Positions 18,543 through 27,901 of a DNA stretch of 60,991 nucleotides are shown piece by piece. The DNA is from CAZNUM01 sp964539305 (lineage in GTDB: Bacteria > Fidelibacterota > Marinisomatia > Marinisomatales > TCS55). Location of the stretch: NCBI GenBank assembly GCA_964539305.1, contig CAZIIM010000012.1, positions 1 to 60,991 of the forward strand, read 5' to 3'. The translations under genes were made by a program, and so were the position numbers. Below the pieces are notes generated by a model. The model did no database searches. It saw nothing but the letters and a program-made list of their open reading frames with translations, and was not told where the DNA came from. Position 1 is the stretch's first letter. Each line of letters starts with the position of its first letter.

Positions 18543-19300
18543 GGCTGGTCCGTCAACTGGTCAAAAATATCCTGAAGGTCCAAGACGCTCACTACCAAAT
18601 CCACCGGCGTGGGTTCATCCAGGACGGTCCCCGGTGCAATGGACTGGTCCAGAACGGTAAAAGGGACTAGATCCTCATTCTGGCGATAGGAAATTTTTCC
18701 CACTTTCAGACGGGCCTTGATAAGGGTTTCCTTCGCTTTTTTCAGGCTTAAACCGAATAATTGAGGAACCTGGTAAAAATCGGGGGGCAAACCTTTACTG
18801 ATGGTAACCTGCAACCCCCACCCTTTTTTCAGTTGGTCCCCTGCTTTGGGAAATTGCCAGGCCACCGTCCCTTTGGGATAATCCGGATTATACTCCGTGT
18901 ACAAAGTATCAATCTTTAAACCCAGTTGCTGCAGGGTTAATTCTGCGCTCCGCCGTGATTGCCCCACCAGATTCGGGACCAGAACCATTTTTTCTGGAAG
19001 GGAAATTTTCAGACGAATGGTTCGTCCCGGCTTTACCGTACTGCCCGGTTTGGGGAACTGATCCACCACGGTTTCAGGCGCATAGTCATTGCTGTAAAGG
19101 GTGTCATATACCACGACCTTAAAACCTTCTATATCCGCTTCGCGCTGGGCTCGATCAATGGTTTTTGACCGCAGATCCAGGACATAACGCTTCACATTAT
19201 GCCGTACATAGGTGGGCATAATGATATACTCAAACAGGGCTACGATGGCAGCCACGACCAGACCGAACGCAATCAGGAATTTTATGATTGATTTTAACAT
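18539..19300 (-). CDS. membrane-anchored PASTA-domain protein without a kinase domain
   Basis: The 253-residue protein has one N-terminal membrane helix (residues 5-28) and three PASTA repeats at roughly 40-105, 107-172 and 175-242. They show the usual VPNLVGQS-type starts and PxxGTxV turns. PASTA repeats bind muropeptides or peptidoglycan, normally as the outer part of Ser/Thr kinases or penicillin-binding proteins. No kinase or transpeptidase sequence is present. The neighbours def, fmt and rsmB are those found beside the PASTA kinase gene prkC in Firmicutes, so this may be a kinase-less counterpart or an independent wall-binding protein. Confidence 0.88.
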   Translation of the reverse strand: MLKSIIKFLIAFGLVVAAIVALFEYIIMPTYVRHNVKRYVLDLRSKTIDRAQREADIEGFKVVVYDTLYSNDYAPETVVDQFPKPGSTVKPGRTIRLKISLPEKMVLVPNLVGQSRRSAELTLQQLGLKIDTLYTEYNPDYPKGTVAWQFPKAGDQLKKGWGLQVTISKGLPPDFYQVPQLFGLSLKKAKETLIKARLKVGKISYRQNEDLVPFTVLDQSIAPGTVLDEPTPVDLVVSVLDLQDIFDQLTDQP

Positions 19301-20604
19301 ACGTGTTTTAACCGGACGGCAAACATACCGTCTACTTTATCCCGGGGCGGGAAAGTTGTCAGTTCACCCCGCTCGCCAATCCACTGGGGCGGCACCCACT
19401 CTCCCCCATCCTCGACTTTAAAGTGTTTATTCAATTTAAGGAAGGCCTCTACCACTTTCCAATTTTCTTCCTCTTCCAGAGAACAGGTTGCGTACACCAG
19501 AATGCCCCCTTTGACCAGGGCCTGACTGACATGGGTCAGGATCTCCAGTTGCAGTTGTGACATTTCAGAAATCATATCAGGTGTACGGCGCCAGCGAATA
19601 TCCGGCTTTCTTCCGATGACACCTGTTCCGGTGCAGGGAGCATCTACCAGAATCCGGTCTGCAGGAGGAAAGGTGTGAGTGCGGGCATCGGCAAGCTGCC
19701 ACAAGATCATGCCCGTCTTGTCCGAAGATTGTTTCGGCAGCCGGTCCGGGGAATGATCATAGGCCAATATTCGTCCTTGATTCTTCATTTTTTCAGCAAT
19801 ATAACCGGTTTTAGTGCCGGGAGCGGCACACACGTCCAAAACCGTTTCCCCCGGTTGGGGATCCAGCAATTCCACGACTGCTCCGGAAGCCCGGTCCTGA
19901 ATCGTCATTGTCCCATCAAATAATAAGGGATGATTCCTGATTTTTTGACCCCCGGATAAAATTCTAAAGAAACACTGACTTGTTTCATGGGGTTCCAGCT
20001 GGATTTCTTCCGCTTTCATTCTATCCATAAATTCACCGGTGCCCATCCGGTTCACGTTTAAACGAACATCCAGGGCTGCAGGTTGATTAAAACAGGAAAT
20101 AAGATCCAGGGTTAAATCGGGTCCAAAATGGTGATTCCAGCGTTCCAACAGCCAGGTCGGAAAGGAATACCACTGTGCATGAAGTTCACCTTGTTTACCC
20201 GATTGTATTTCTTCTGAAGGTCTCTTGGACAGGCTCCTGAGTACACTGTTGACCACACCGGAAAAGGAAGGTTTGACCTGTTTCACCAGTTCCACAGCGC
20301 TATTAATGGCAGCATAGTCGGGAATATGTGTATCCATCAGCAGTTCATAAGTTCCAATCCTGAGAATCGTATGGACAGTGGTGGGCAATTTTTGAATCGG
20401 TTTGTTCAACACCGTTTCCAGCCAGAAATCGAGACGCCCCTGCCAGCGGACCACTTCATTGGTCAATACGAGCAGACGGTTACGATCCTGTGGTGGAAGT
20501 TTATGGCGCGACAAATAGTGATTACGAATCTCTTTCAGCTGCTTCCGCGTCTGATAAAACTGATTCAAGATCCGGAAGGCGTGAAACCGCACCGACTTCA
20601 TCAA
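19294..20604 (-). CDS. rsmB: 16S rRNA (cytosine-5-)-methyltransferase RsmB
   Basis: The 436-residue enzyme methylates C967 of 16S rRNA. An N-terminal NusB-like RNA-binding domain (about residues 1-140) precedes a Rossmann methyltransferase domain with the SAM motif DVCAAPGTKT. The two catalytic cysteines lie in DAPCTGTG and YATCSLEEEE. Length and architecture are normal. The gene overlaps fmt by four bases and the PASTA gene by seven, in the common bacterial order def-fmt-rsmB. Confidence 0.94.
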   Translation of the reverse strand: MMKSVRFHAFRILNQFYQTRKQLKEIRNHYLSRHKLPPQDRNRLLVLTNEVVRWQGRLDFWLETVLNKPIQKLPTTVHTILRIGTYELLMDTHIPDYAAINSAVELVKQVKPSFSGVVNSVLRSLSKRPSEEIQSGKQGELHAQWYSFPTWLLERWNHHFGPDLTLDLISCFNQPAALDVRLNVNRMGTGEFMDRMKAEEIQLEPHETSQCFFRILSGGQKIRNHPLLFDGTMTIQDRASGAVVELLDPQPGETVLDVCAAPGTKTGYIAEKMKNQGRILAYDHSPDRLPKQSSDKTGMILWQLADARTHTFPPADRILVDAPCTGTGVIGRKPDIRWRRTPDMISEMSQLQLEILTHVSQALVKGGILVYATCSLEEEENWKVVEAFLKLNKHFKVEDGGEWVPPQWIGERGELTTFPPRDKVDGMFAVRLKHVC

Positions 20605-21527
20605 TGGAACCGGTCACCGGTCTGAATCGAGGCACCCCTGAGAAACTCTTGTACCGACATCTTTCGTTTTCCTTCCGGTTGAACAACCAGCGGCTGGAGC
20701 AATCCGTTTCCTGTCCCAATGGTCATTTCCCGCGGGGTTCGGCTCACAACGACACCGGGTGAGGGGTTCGTTTCCGTGCTGATAACAGAGGATTTCAAGA
20801 ATTTTATTCGGCGTTGATTTAAAAAGGTAAACGCCCCGGGAGTGGGAGACAAAGCCCGGATTAAATTATGTATTTTTTCGGCCGGTTGATCCCAGTTAAT
20901 CCGGCACTCTTCCGGCTTTATTTTCGGTGCCCACGAGACTGCGGCCGGATTCTGCGGCTGGGGCTTAAGGGATCCATCCTCCAGCTGATACACCGTTTTT
21001 AACAAAAGATTGGCCCCCTCAATGGCCATCTTTTCAGCAAGGGAACCGTAATCATCCTCTGGATGGATGGACATCCTCTGCTGCAGGAGGATGGCACCCC
21101 GGTCTACCTTGGGTTCAATCAGGAAAGTGGTCAGGCCCGTTTCAGAGTCACCGTTCATGAGTGCCCGCTGGATCGGCGCAGCGCCCCGATAGGCAGGCAG
21201 CAAGGACGTATGTAAATTCACCGCTCCCCGACTCGGGATATCCAGAAGGACCTCCGGCAGAATTTTGAAAGCAACTACAACGAACAACTCCGGTTGAATT
21301 ACTTTCAAAGATTCAATAAAATCCGGTTCGGTTAACTTTTGAGGTTGAAACAGGGGCAGATTCAGTTCCAGAGCCTGGTTCGCCACCGGCGTCTGGTTCA
21401 GCTTCCGACCGCGGCCCATCGGTTTCGGTGGATTGGAAACCACGACTTCCACCAAATGGTTACTGGCGTTGAATTTCGTCAATGAAGGCACGGCGATGGC
21501 CGGGTTTCCCATAAAGATTATGCGCAT
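20601..21527 (-). CDS. fmt: methionyl-tRNA formyltransferase
   Basis: The 308-residue enzyme formylates the initiator Met-tRNA. FMGNPAIAVPSL at the N-terminus and the active-site region NLHTSLLPAYRGAAPIQRAL, with the catalytic Asn and His, are intact. The C-terminal OB-like tRNA-binding domain is present. It lies between def and rsmB, the classical arrangement that pairs formylation with deformylation. It overlaps rsmB by four bases; 81 bases separate it from def. Confidence 0.95.
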   Translation of the reverse strand: MRIIFMGNPAIAVPSLTKFNASNHLVEVVVSNPPKPMGRGRKLNQTPVANQALELNLPLFQPQKLTEPDFIESLKVIQPELFVVVAFKILPEVLLDIPSRGAVNLHTSLLPAYRGAAPIQRALMNGDSETGLTTFLIEPKVDRGAILLQQRMSIHPEDDYGSLAEKMAIEGANLLLKTVYQLEDGSLKPQPQNPAAVSWAPKIKPEECRINWDQPAEKIHNLIRALSPTPGAFTFLNQRRIKFLKSSVISTETNPSPGVVVSRTPREMTIGTGNGLLQPLVVQPEGKRKMSVQEFLRGASIQTGDRFH

Positions 21528-21608
21528 TAATTCAACTCCCTGGGGTAAAGATTAAACCGTGGAACAAGCCCCTCGGATTATTCCTGACAGTAGACGTGAA
21601 AGAATTTT

Positions 21609-22151
21609 CTAAAGGACAAACTCCTGCTTTTTGGATTTTATGCGGGATTTGGCCACTTTTTCAATCCCACGCAACTCCTTTTGAATCACCATTCGTTGCG
21701 CTTCACTGACTCGATCCACAATGAAAATTCCGGTTAAATGGTCCATTTCATGCTGGATGGCCCGGCCCAGCAAGCCGCTGAATTCTTCTTCGTGGCTGTT
21801 CCCCTCCAGATCCTGATATTGAAACTGGATAAATTCCGGCCGTTTAACCTCCAGCCGAATTTCCGGAATGGATAAACAACCTTCCTCAAATACCGATTCT
21901 CCCCAACTCCGAACAATTTTACCATTTACAAAAATCCGGCGGTCATCTAAATCCTCCGATTCATGCGTGTCCACCACGAATAAATTCATGTCCAGCCCCA
22001 CCTGATTCGCCGCCAGACCAATCCCCTCCGCTTCGTACATGGTGTCGAATAAGTCCTCCACCAGAGCGGGCAAAGCAGAAAAATCTGTCACTGCTTTGCA
22101 GACTTTTCGGAGAATCGGATCTCCATAGTGAACAATTTCCCTGACCGCCAT
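21609..22151 (-). CDS. def: peptide deformylase
   Basis: The 180-residue metalloenzyme removes the N-formyl group from nascent proteins. All three motifs are intact: GIGLAANQ (motif I), EGCLS (motif II, with the metal-ligand Cys) and QHEMDH (motif III, with the metal-ligand histidines and catalytic Glu). Length is typical. The gene follows yajC after a five-base gap and precedes fmt. Confidence 0.96.
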   Translation of the reverse strand: MAVREIVHYGDPILRKVCKAVTDFSALPALVEDLFDTMYEAEGIGLAANQVGLDMNLFVVDTHESEDLDDRRIFVNGKIVRSWGESVFEEGCLSIPEIRLEVKRPEFIQFQYQDLEGNSHEEEFSGLLGRAIQHEMDHLTGIFIVDRVSEAQRMVIQKELRGIEKVAKSRIKSKKQEFVL

Positions 22152-22156
22152 GGCTT

Positions 22157-22495
22157 CTAAGCCTCTATTGCACTCGTATCAGCATCAGTCACGCTCTCCC
22201 TCAGGCCGGCCACGGCGGAGCGGTTTACCGTAATACTGGTGCTTTTGTCGATTTTCAGAGCAACCGCCCGATTGTTATTTTTAAAGCCTACAATGGTACC
22301 ATGAATGCCGCCGATGGTAACCACATGATCCCCTTTCTTCAATGCGGACAGCATGGCCTGTTTTTCTTTCTGCCGTTTTACCTGGGGCCGAATCATTAAA
22401 AAATACATAATTAACAGAATCAGGACGAAGGGCAGGTAGGCCAAGAAGCCACCCCCCTGAGCCCCCTGACTGGCAAATAGTAAGATTTCTTTCAA
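22157..22495 (-). CDS. yajC: preprotein translocase subunit YajC
   Basis: The 112-residue protein has a single N-terminal membrane helix (LAYLPFVLILLIMYFLMIRP), followed by the conserved cytoplasmic part RPQVKRQKEKQAMLSALKKG and a small SH3-like region (VVTIGGIHGTIVG). YajC associates with SecDF at the Sec translocon. No secD or secF gene is in the window. The location upstream of def differs from the usual tgt-yajC-secD order. Confidence 0.93.
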   Translation of the reverse strand: MKEILLFASQGAQGGGFLAYLPFVLILLIMYFLMIRPQVKRQKEKQAMLSALKKGDHVVTIGGIHGTIVGFKNNNRAVALKIDKSTSITVNRSAVAGLRESVTDADTSAIEA

Positions 22496-22576
22496 AATAA
22501 ACTCCTGTTTTTAAAGGACTAAATTACCGAGGAAAATAGGAATCCGGAATTTTAAACTTTACATTCCGTTTCATTT

Positions 22577-23746
22577 TCAGGATAGCCGTATTTCAATGGT
22601 GGTACCCGTCCCCACTTTTGAATCTGCCACCCGAATGGCACCGCCATGGATTTCTTCAACAATCCTTTTAACCAGGGATAACCCCAATCCCCAACCCCGG
22701 TCCTTGCTGCTGAAACCGGGACGGAAAATGTTTTTCCAGTTTTTCTTTGGGATTCCCTTTCCGTTGTCCTCAATTGTGAGCAGAGTATCCTTTCCTGCTT
22801 TGGAAACAGAGATTCTTATTACTCCCTGTTTTTGGTCCTGGATGGCATCAATTCCGTTACGGATAACATTTTCCAGTGCCCAGGAGAATAAAACCGGATT
22901 CAACCGGAAGGACGTGGTTTCATCCCCTTCAATTTCCCATTTGATTTTCTTGCCTAGAACCGGGAGCCGCCGGGATAAATAATCTGTGACTTCCCGGACT
23001 AAAGCAATCAGGTTTACGTCCTGAAAAGTGGTCTTGGAACCCATTTTACTGAAGCGTTCACTTACCTGATTCAACCGGGCAAGATCCGATTCCATTTCAG
23101 AGACGATTTCGGCGGTCTTTTCAGGATGGGACTTTAACCGTTCCACCCACCCCATGAGCGCCGATACAGGTGTCCCCAGCTGGTGCGCTGTTTCACGGGC
23201 CATTCCCACCCAAATGTGCCGTTTTTCGCTGTTTCGAATAGTGCTGAATCCGGAAAATCCCAGTAGAATAAACAGGGCCACCGCCCCAATCTCCAGGAAA
23301 GGCAACCATTGCAGACGCCGGATCAGGGTTGAATCACCATAGTGCAAATACCCCAAGGGAATGGTCAATCCGGTGGCATGATCAACATACTCCAGCGGGA
23401 ACGGGGGATTTTGTCGGTCCATTGCCTTCAATTCTTGGGTTAACGCCTCCACCGATTTTTCAGCGGGAATATTCTTCCAGTAAAGGGGGCGGTTTTCAAG
23501 ATCGGAGTAAATAATCGGGAACTGGACTTTTTTAATAATTTCGTCAAACACAAAATTCAGATTGGTATCCGATTTTTCGTTAACCGTCTTGGCAATCAAT
23601 TCAGCGTACAATTTTACAATTTCCCGGTTATCGTTCCGCAAGCGGGAAACAATCCACTGGGAATACACCAATAAACTGGCAATGAGGACGATGCCGAATA
23701 GAAAGAGTCCAATCTTAATATTGGTGGCGCGGCGGTACCAGCTCAT
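22577..23746 (-). CDS. sensor histidine kinase, PorY-like
   Basis: The 389-residue kinase has an N-terminal membrane helix (residues 10-33), a periplasmic sensor region of about 110 residues and a second helix (about 147-170). Its HisKA H-box is VGMARETAHQLGTPVSAL (His188). The ATPase domain shows the N-box NVIRNGIDAI, G1 DNGKGIP and G2 GWGLGLSL. The AHQLGTP form of the H-box is characteristic of the kinase group that includes PorY of Bacteroidota, partner of PorX. No response regulator is adjacent, but a PorX-like regulator is encoded at 51280-52839. It overlaps the following YfhO-type gene by four bases. Confidence 0.88.
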   Translation of the reverse strand: MSWYRRATNIKIGLFLFGIVLIASLLVYSQWIVSRLRNDNREIVKLYAELIAKTVNEKSDTNLNFVFDEIIKKVQFPIIYSDLENRPLYWKNIPAEKSVEALTQELKAMDRQNPPFPLEYVDHATGLTIPLGYLHYGDSTLIRRLQWLPFLEIGAVALFILLGFSGFSTIRNSEKRHIWVGMARETAHQLGTPVSALMGWVERLKSHPEKTAEIVSEMESDLARLNQVSERFSKMGSKTTFQDVNLIALVREVTDYLSRRLPVLGKKIKWEIEGDETTSFRLNPVLFSWALENVIRNGIDAIQDQKQGVIRISVSKAGKDTLLTIEDNGKGIPKKNWKNIFRPGFSSKDRGWGLGLSLVKRIVEEIHGGAIRVADSKVGTGTTIEIRLS

Positions 23747-26106
23747 TTTCGTTTCCGCTGAAGAAAATAGCCACCCAGAATGAACAGCAGTGAAACCCCA
23801 AAGGAGGCAAATGACACGGTTACTCCCTTCAGAAAGGCAGACCGGTCATAGCGGAATTCCAATGTATGCTCCCCGGCGGGGATCAAGACACCCAGTAAAA
23901 TACCATTGGTTTGGAATACGTGAACTGGTTCACCATCTAAAAACGCTTTCCAACGCAGGGGATAGTAAACTTCACTTACAACCAAGAAACCTTCCCCCTC
24001 GGATCGGGTTTGAATTGAGATTGTGTGGACATTACGGTCTATATTGAGAACGTCCCCCCTGGTAAGGGTATCTGGCACCGTTAAAGGTTCCACCAAATAA
24101 GCAACTTCGGCAGGGTTAAAAGAGGCTTGATTGAGCGATTGCCAAACCATCTCAGTTTTACCGAGAATTTTAACTTCCTCTACAAACCAGGCTCGTGGAA
24201 GGGTCGGTGTCAGTTCATAAACCGTTACTGGTAAATTCCCGCGACCGGTTTTAAGGGATCCGTTTTGTACCTGTTTAAGCTCGGGGTGGTTTATTGGCTG
24301 GGGCGCAATTACATATTTCACATTCATCATCCGCAGGACTGGCAACAGACCTGCATTCCGGGTATTTTTCAGAAAATCGTTGTAAAGTTTTAGTTTTGCA
24401 GGATGATAGCCGCCAATGGATTCCAGGTTAAAAGCGGCAAAGCGGGATTCGCCGAATAGATAGCCGGCAGGGTAAATCCGGAACGTGGTGGAGTCGGCAG
24501 TGAGAAACCGGATAACGTCATCCTTCTCAAAATAACGCTTTACCGTTTTGGCGGGAATGAGTTGAGAAGCGCGGCCTGAACCACGTTGGGGCTGGATGAT
24601 TCTCATATCCACCTGTCCGATATCAAGAATCGCCAAAACAAGGATCAAGGCAGTAAATACCTTTTTCTGAATCCGGTTTTTAAACCAGAGCCAAATGAGT
24701 ATACTGATTGCCACCAGTAAAAGCGTTGAAATCCAGGCATCCTGATACCAGAGATCCCACCTTAAAGCATTGATTGCGCGGGTCATATTCAGATCCTGAC
24801 CCTGAGAGAAAGGAAATCGGGATTTAACGAAAGATTCGAGGGCGCCCCCTCCCAGAGTAAGGGTTAGCATACTTAGCCCGGTAATACCCCCAAGTGCCAT
24901 GAGCCACCTGGGAATGGTCTCCTTATCCATTTTAAGAATGGCGTCCAAACCGAAGGCAGACAATACGGCCACATTAAATTGCAGCAGTATCAATATCATC
25001 TGAGGCACCCGGAACTTGCTGAAGTAGGGTAATAAATAATAAAATAAATCGTAGACGGGACTGAAGTACTTTCCGAAAGAAACCAATAACGCCAGAATGG
25101 AAGTCGCCAGGAAAAACCAGGACAGGATCCCACGTTTTTGAACAAGACCAATAACGGCCAGCGCCAGGATGATGATCCCCATATAATTGGGGTAATCCGT
25201 AAACGGCATGTACCCCCAATAAGCCTGACCACCGAAACCAAAAGCAGACGGAATGAGAAACGTCAGCATTTCTTTTGGGTGGAATGACCACCCTGTGGCA
25301 TAGGTATAAGCTACAGAACCGGCCTCGGCCCCACGGACCGAATAAGGGGCGTATTGAATGGAAGGTAAATAGACAAGGAGGGCGATACCGATTCCCAACC
25401 CTCCGGCCAGAGCGAATAAGAGAGTAGCTTTCCCCACTCGCTTTCGTTGTTCCGGTTGACTTAAATCTGTAATCAGGCGCATCAGGATATAGGCCCCAAT
25501 CAGCATCCAGGTATAATAGGCTATCTGGGCATGAGCCCTTTGTAACTGGAATCCAAGAATGAGCGCCAGCCAACCTGCGTTCAGAGCAGTGGGATGATCC
25601 CATATTTTCATGGTAAACAACAATGCCCAGGGAATAAATGCTGCCGTCATCAATTGACTACCGTGACCAAAAACGAGCATGGTCACCATGTAGGGGGTAA
25701 ATGCAAAACCTATAGCCACCAACAAGGAAGACCACCAGGAAGCTTTCAAATATCTTAATAAATAGAAACAACCAAGACCCGCGAAAATAAAATAGAGGAT
25801 CTGGATAGTCATTCCGGAAAGAAAGAAGAGTTTAAAAAGATAATCCGGAAAATACAGTTTCGATAAGTTCGTGAAGGCCTCTGCTGTAGGCATACCACTG
25901 AAAACCCACGGTTGCCAGAGGGGAAATTCACCGCTTTGGTGTTGTAATCCCTTTAAGGCGATTCCAATGGCTTCTGGATTTAAACTGTCGGGTGAACCAA
26001 AAGTGTAGCCCTGGAACAAGACGGGGTAGAACAGGATGGAGACGCACAGGAATAGTAACCCTAACAGAATCAGGGAGCAGCGATATTTACTCAGGTTTAT
26101 ATTCAT
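23743..26106 (-). CDS. YfhO-type polytopic membrane protein
   Basis: The 787-residue protein has about 13 membrane helices over the first 520 residues. A soluble C-terminal part includes TLPRAWFVEEVKI and the ending GEHTLEFRYDRSAFLKG with a last helix, the layout of the YfhO family. Related membrane glycosyltransferase-like proteins transfer sugars from lipid carriers; YfhO itself has been linked to lipoteichoic-acid glycosylation. The substrate here is unknown. The flippase gene directly upstream overlaps by four bases, which supports a role in surface polysaccharide or glycolipid synthesis. Confidence 0.8.
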   Translation of the reverse strand: MNINLSKYRCSLILLGLLFLCVSILFYPVLFQGYTFGSPDSLNPEAIGIALKGLQHQSGEFPLWQPWVFSGMPTAEAFTNLSKLYFPDYLFKLFFLSGMTIQILYFIFAGLGCFYLLRYLKASWWSSLLVAIGFAFTPYMVTMLVFGHGSQLMTAAFIPWALLFTMKIWDHPTALNAGWLALILGFQLQRAHAQIAYYTWMLIGAYILMRLITDLSQPEQRKRVGKATLLFALAGGLGIGIALLVYLPSIQYAPYSVRGAEAGSVAYTYATGWSFHPKEMLTFLIPSAFGFGGQAYWGYMPFTDYPNYMGIIILALAVIGLVQKRGILSWFFLATSILALLVSFGKYFSPVYDLFYYLLPYFSKFRVPQMILILLQFNVAVLSAFGLDAILKMDKETIPRWLMALGGITGLSMLTLTLGGGALESFVKSRFPFSQGQDLNMTRAINALRWDLWYQDAWISTLLLVAISILIWLWFKNRIQKKVFTALILVLAILDIGQVDMRIIQPQRGSGRASQLIPAKTVKRYFEKDDVIRFLTADSTTFRIYPAGYLFGESRFAAFNLESIGGYHPAKLKLYNDFLKNTRNAGLLPVLRMMNVKYVIAPQPINHPELKQVQNGSLKTGRGNLPVTVYELTPTLPRAWFVEEVKILGKTEMVWQSLNQASFNPAEVAYLVEPLTVPDTLTRGDVLNIDRNVHTISIQTRSEGEGFLVVSEVYYPLRWKAFLDGEPVHVFQTNGILLGVLIPAGEHTLEFRYDRSAFLKGVTVSFASFGVSLLFILGGYFLQRKRK

Positions 26107-27602
26107 TTTTTTATGGCTCTTTTCAGTAATCCCAGACCTAACCAGAAATCTTTGTCTTCCGGTTCAAACTTAAGCAACCACAGTATGACCCCAAACAGCG
26201 AAAACGAGCTCACAGTACCTACCAGGAGCGTTACGAGGGTATGATATTCCATGATCACCGGTTTTAGAACACTCAGAAATCCAGCTGTAATGATTCCGGC
26301 CACGACAGGTTTGAACAGGTTTTTATGAATAAAGGTGAGACCCAACAGGAAATGGACTTCCACGACCAAGACAAAGGCAAAGGTCGCCAGGGAAGACAAG
26401 GTGGCAATCGCCGCCCCTGTAATCCCAAATCTGGGGATTAGGACAATATTTAAGACCAAATTAATTAAAAAGGCACCGATGGTGTTCCAGAGGACCAATT
26501 TGGTGTGACCGGACATGTTCAGAGCCGGGCCAGCGGCCCCGAAAATGGTTTGGATGAAGGTGGCAAATGTTAAAATAATGAGAATCTGGGCACTGGCCAT
26601 ATAGGCGGGCCCAAAAATGAGCATCACCTTAGCAGGAAAAATGAAAAATATTAAGGAAATGGGAATGGCCAGAATGAGAATCCACCGGGTAACCATATGA
26701 TACAGGCGGGTCATTTCAACCGTATCCCCTTTCCGATGAAGCTGTGAAAAAACAGGTGCATATATACTTAAAAATGAAAATAACAAGGCCTGTAACAACC
26801 CTGCCGTTCGAGCAGCGGGATGGTAGAGTCCCACAGAAGAGGCATCCGTAAAATAACCCAGCATCAGAATATCCATCCAGTGCATGAACGTTTGCAGAAT
26901 AATGACAAACATTAAGGGAAATGAATAATTCAAAAGGGGACGATCAAACGGAGCTGTAAATACAGTCCTCAAACGGACGCCAGAAACTTTTCTTAAAAAA
27001 TAGGTTATTAAAACGCTACCGGTCACACCTGTAATAAACATAGGAAGCATTATGGCCATCTCCCTGGAAATGAGGAAATAACTTCCAATCATTGTCACCA
27101 GTAAAACAGTAGGGTTCACAAACTGAGTTGTAAAAATTTTATATTTCAGACGTTTAAAGCCTTGTGTTGCATAAGCAGAAACCAGGGTAAAGGCATTGAA
27201 AGGGATCGTCATGGCAAACACGATTAATACCGTTTGAAGTAGCGGGTTTGCTTTCAGAATTCTGTGAACAATAAAATCGGATGAAACAATCAGAATCACC
27301 ATGATTGCAAGGGCGAAAAGACTGGTCATTTTAAGAGCGGAGCGGATGATTCGCTGGATTTCATCCATTTCCTTTTCAGGATCAAACCGGCTCACGAAAC
27401 GCATAACACCTGTTTCCAGACCCATTTTAGCCAGTACTTCAGCAATTAACATGATAGAATTTGCCAGAGAATAAATCCCCAAATACTCCACTCCCACCCA
27501 GCGTGCCAACAATGCAGTGTACAAATAACGATTTATATTTCCATAAACCATCCCGGTAAAAGTAATAGTGGATTCCTTAGCGATTTTTTGGGCGATGTTC
27601 AT
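26103..27602 (-). CDS. polysaccharide flippase (Wzx/MurJ-like, MOP superfamily)
   Basis: The 499-residue protein has about 14 hydrophobic helices and the N-terminal segment TFTGMVYGNINRYLYTALLA typical of the polysaccharide-biosynthesis branch of the MOP superfamily. Such proteins flip undecaprenyl-linked oligosaccharides to the periplasmic face. It sits in the glycosyltransferase region, consistent with O-antigen or capsule export. Position 27602 borders an AT-rich gap with divergent glycosyltransferase genes. Confidence 0.88.
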   Translation of the reverse strand: MNIAQKIAKESTITFTGMVYGNINRYLYTALLARWVGVEYLGIYSLANSIMLIAEVLAKMGLETGVMRFVSRFDPEKEMDEIQRIIRSALKMTSLFALAIMVILIVSSDFIVHRILKANPLLQTVLIVFAMTIPFNAFTLVSAYATQGFKRLKYKIFTTQFVNPTVLLVTMIGSYFLISREMAIMLPMFITGVTGSVLITYFLRKVSGVRLRTVFTAPFDRPLLNYSFPLMFVIILQTFMHWMDILMLGYFTDASSVGLYHPAARTAGLLQALLFSFLSIYAPVFSQLHRKGDTVEMTRLYHMVTRWILILAIPISLIFFIFPAKVMLIFGPAYMASAQILIILTFATFIQTIFGAAGPALNMSGHTKLVLWNTIGAFLINLVLNIVLIPRFGITGAAIATLSSLATFAFVLVVEVHFLLGLTFIHKNLFKPVVAGIITAGFLSVLKPVIMEYHTLVTLLVGTVSSFSLFGVILWLLKFEPEDKDFWLGLGLLKRAIKK

Positions 27603-27901
27603 TGAATGACTTTTTTATCCTAAGTGATATAAATATTTAGAAACATTGGCGGGGGATGCGTGTATTTAATTAACTTATTGATTAGCCCCTGATGTTTGGA
27701 CCACTTTTGAAGTTAGGATTAACTGGTCTAAGTTCCATAGAATATTGTTTGCAAATAATGCAAAGAAAATTCAAATAAATTATGGTTGTTCAACATTAGC
27801 CAACTACTATCAGGGTAAAATAATTGAAATTGGAATTTCATAGATTTATTAATAGGTTAACTTCAATACAAGTATAAAAATATTCGGTTCCAATTTTATT
27901 T
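27603..27901. other. AT-rich divergent intergenic region, no gene seen
   Basis: These 299 bases separate the flippase (minus) from the GT2 gene (plus) and are clearly more AT-rich than flanking genes. A TATAAA at about 27876-27881 could be a -10 box for the plus-strand pair, but no convincing -35 box accompanies it. No tRNA, strong hairpin or repeat was found. Both divergent promoters should lie here. Confidence 0.6.
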
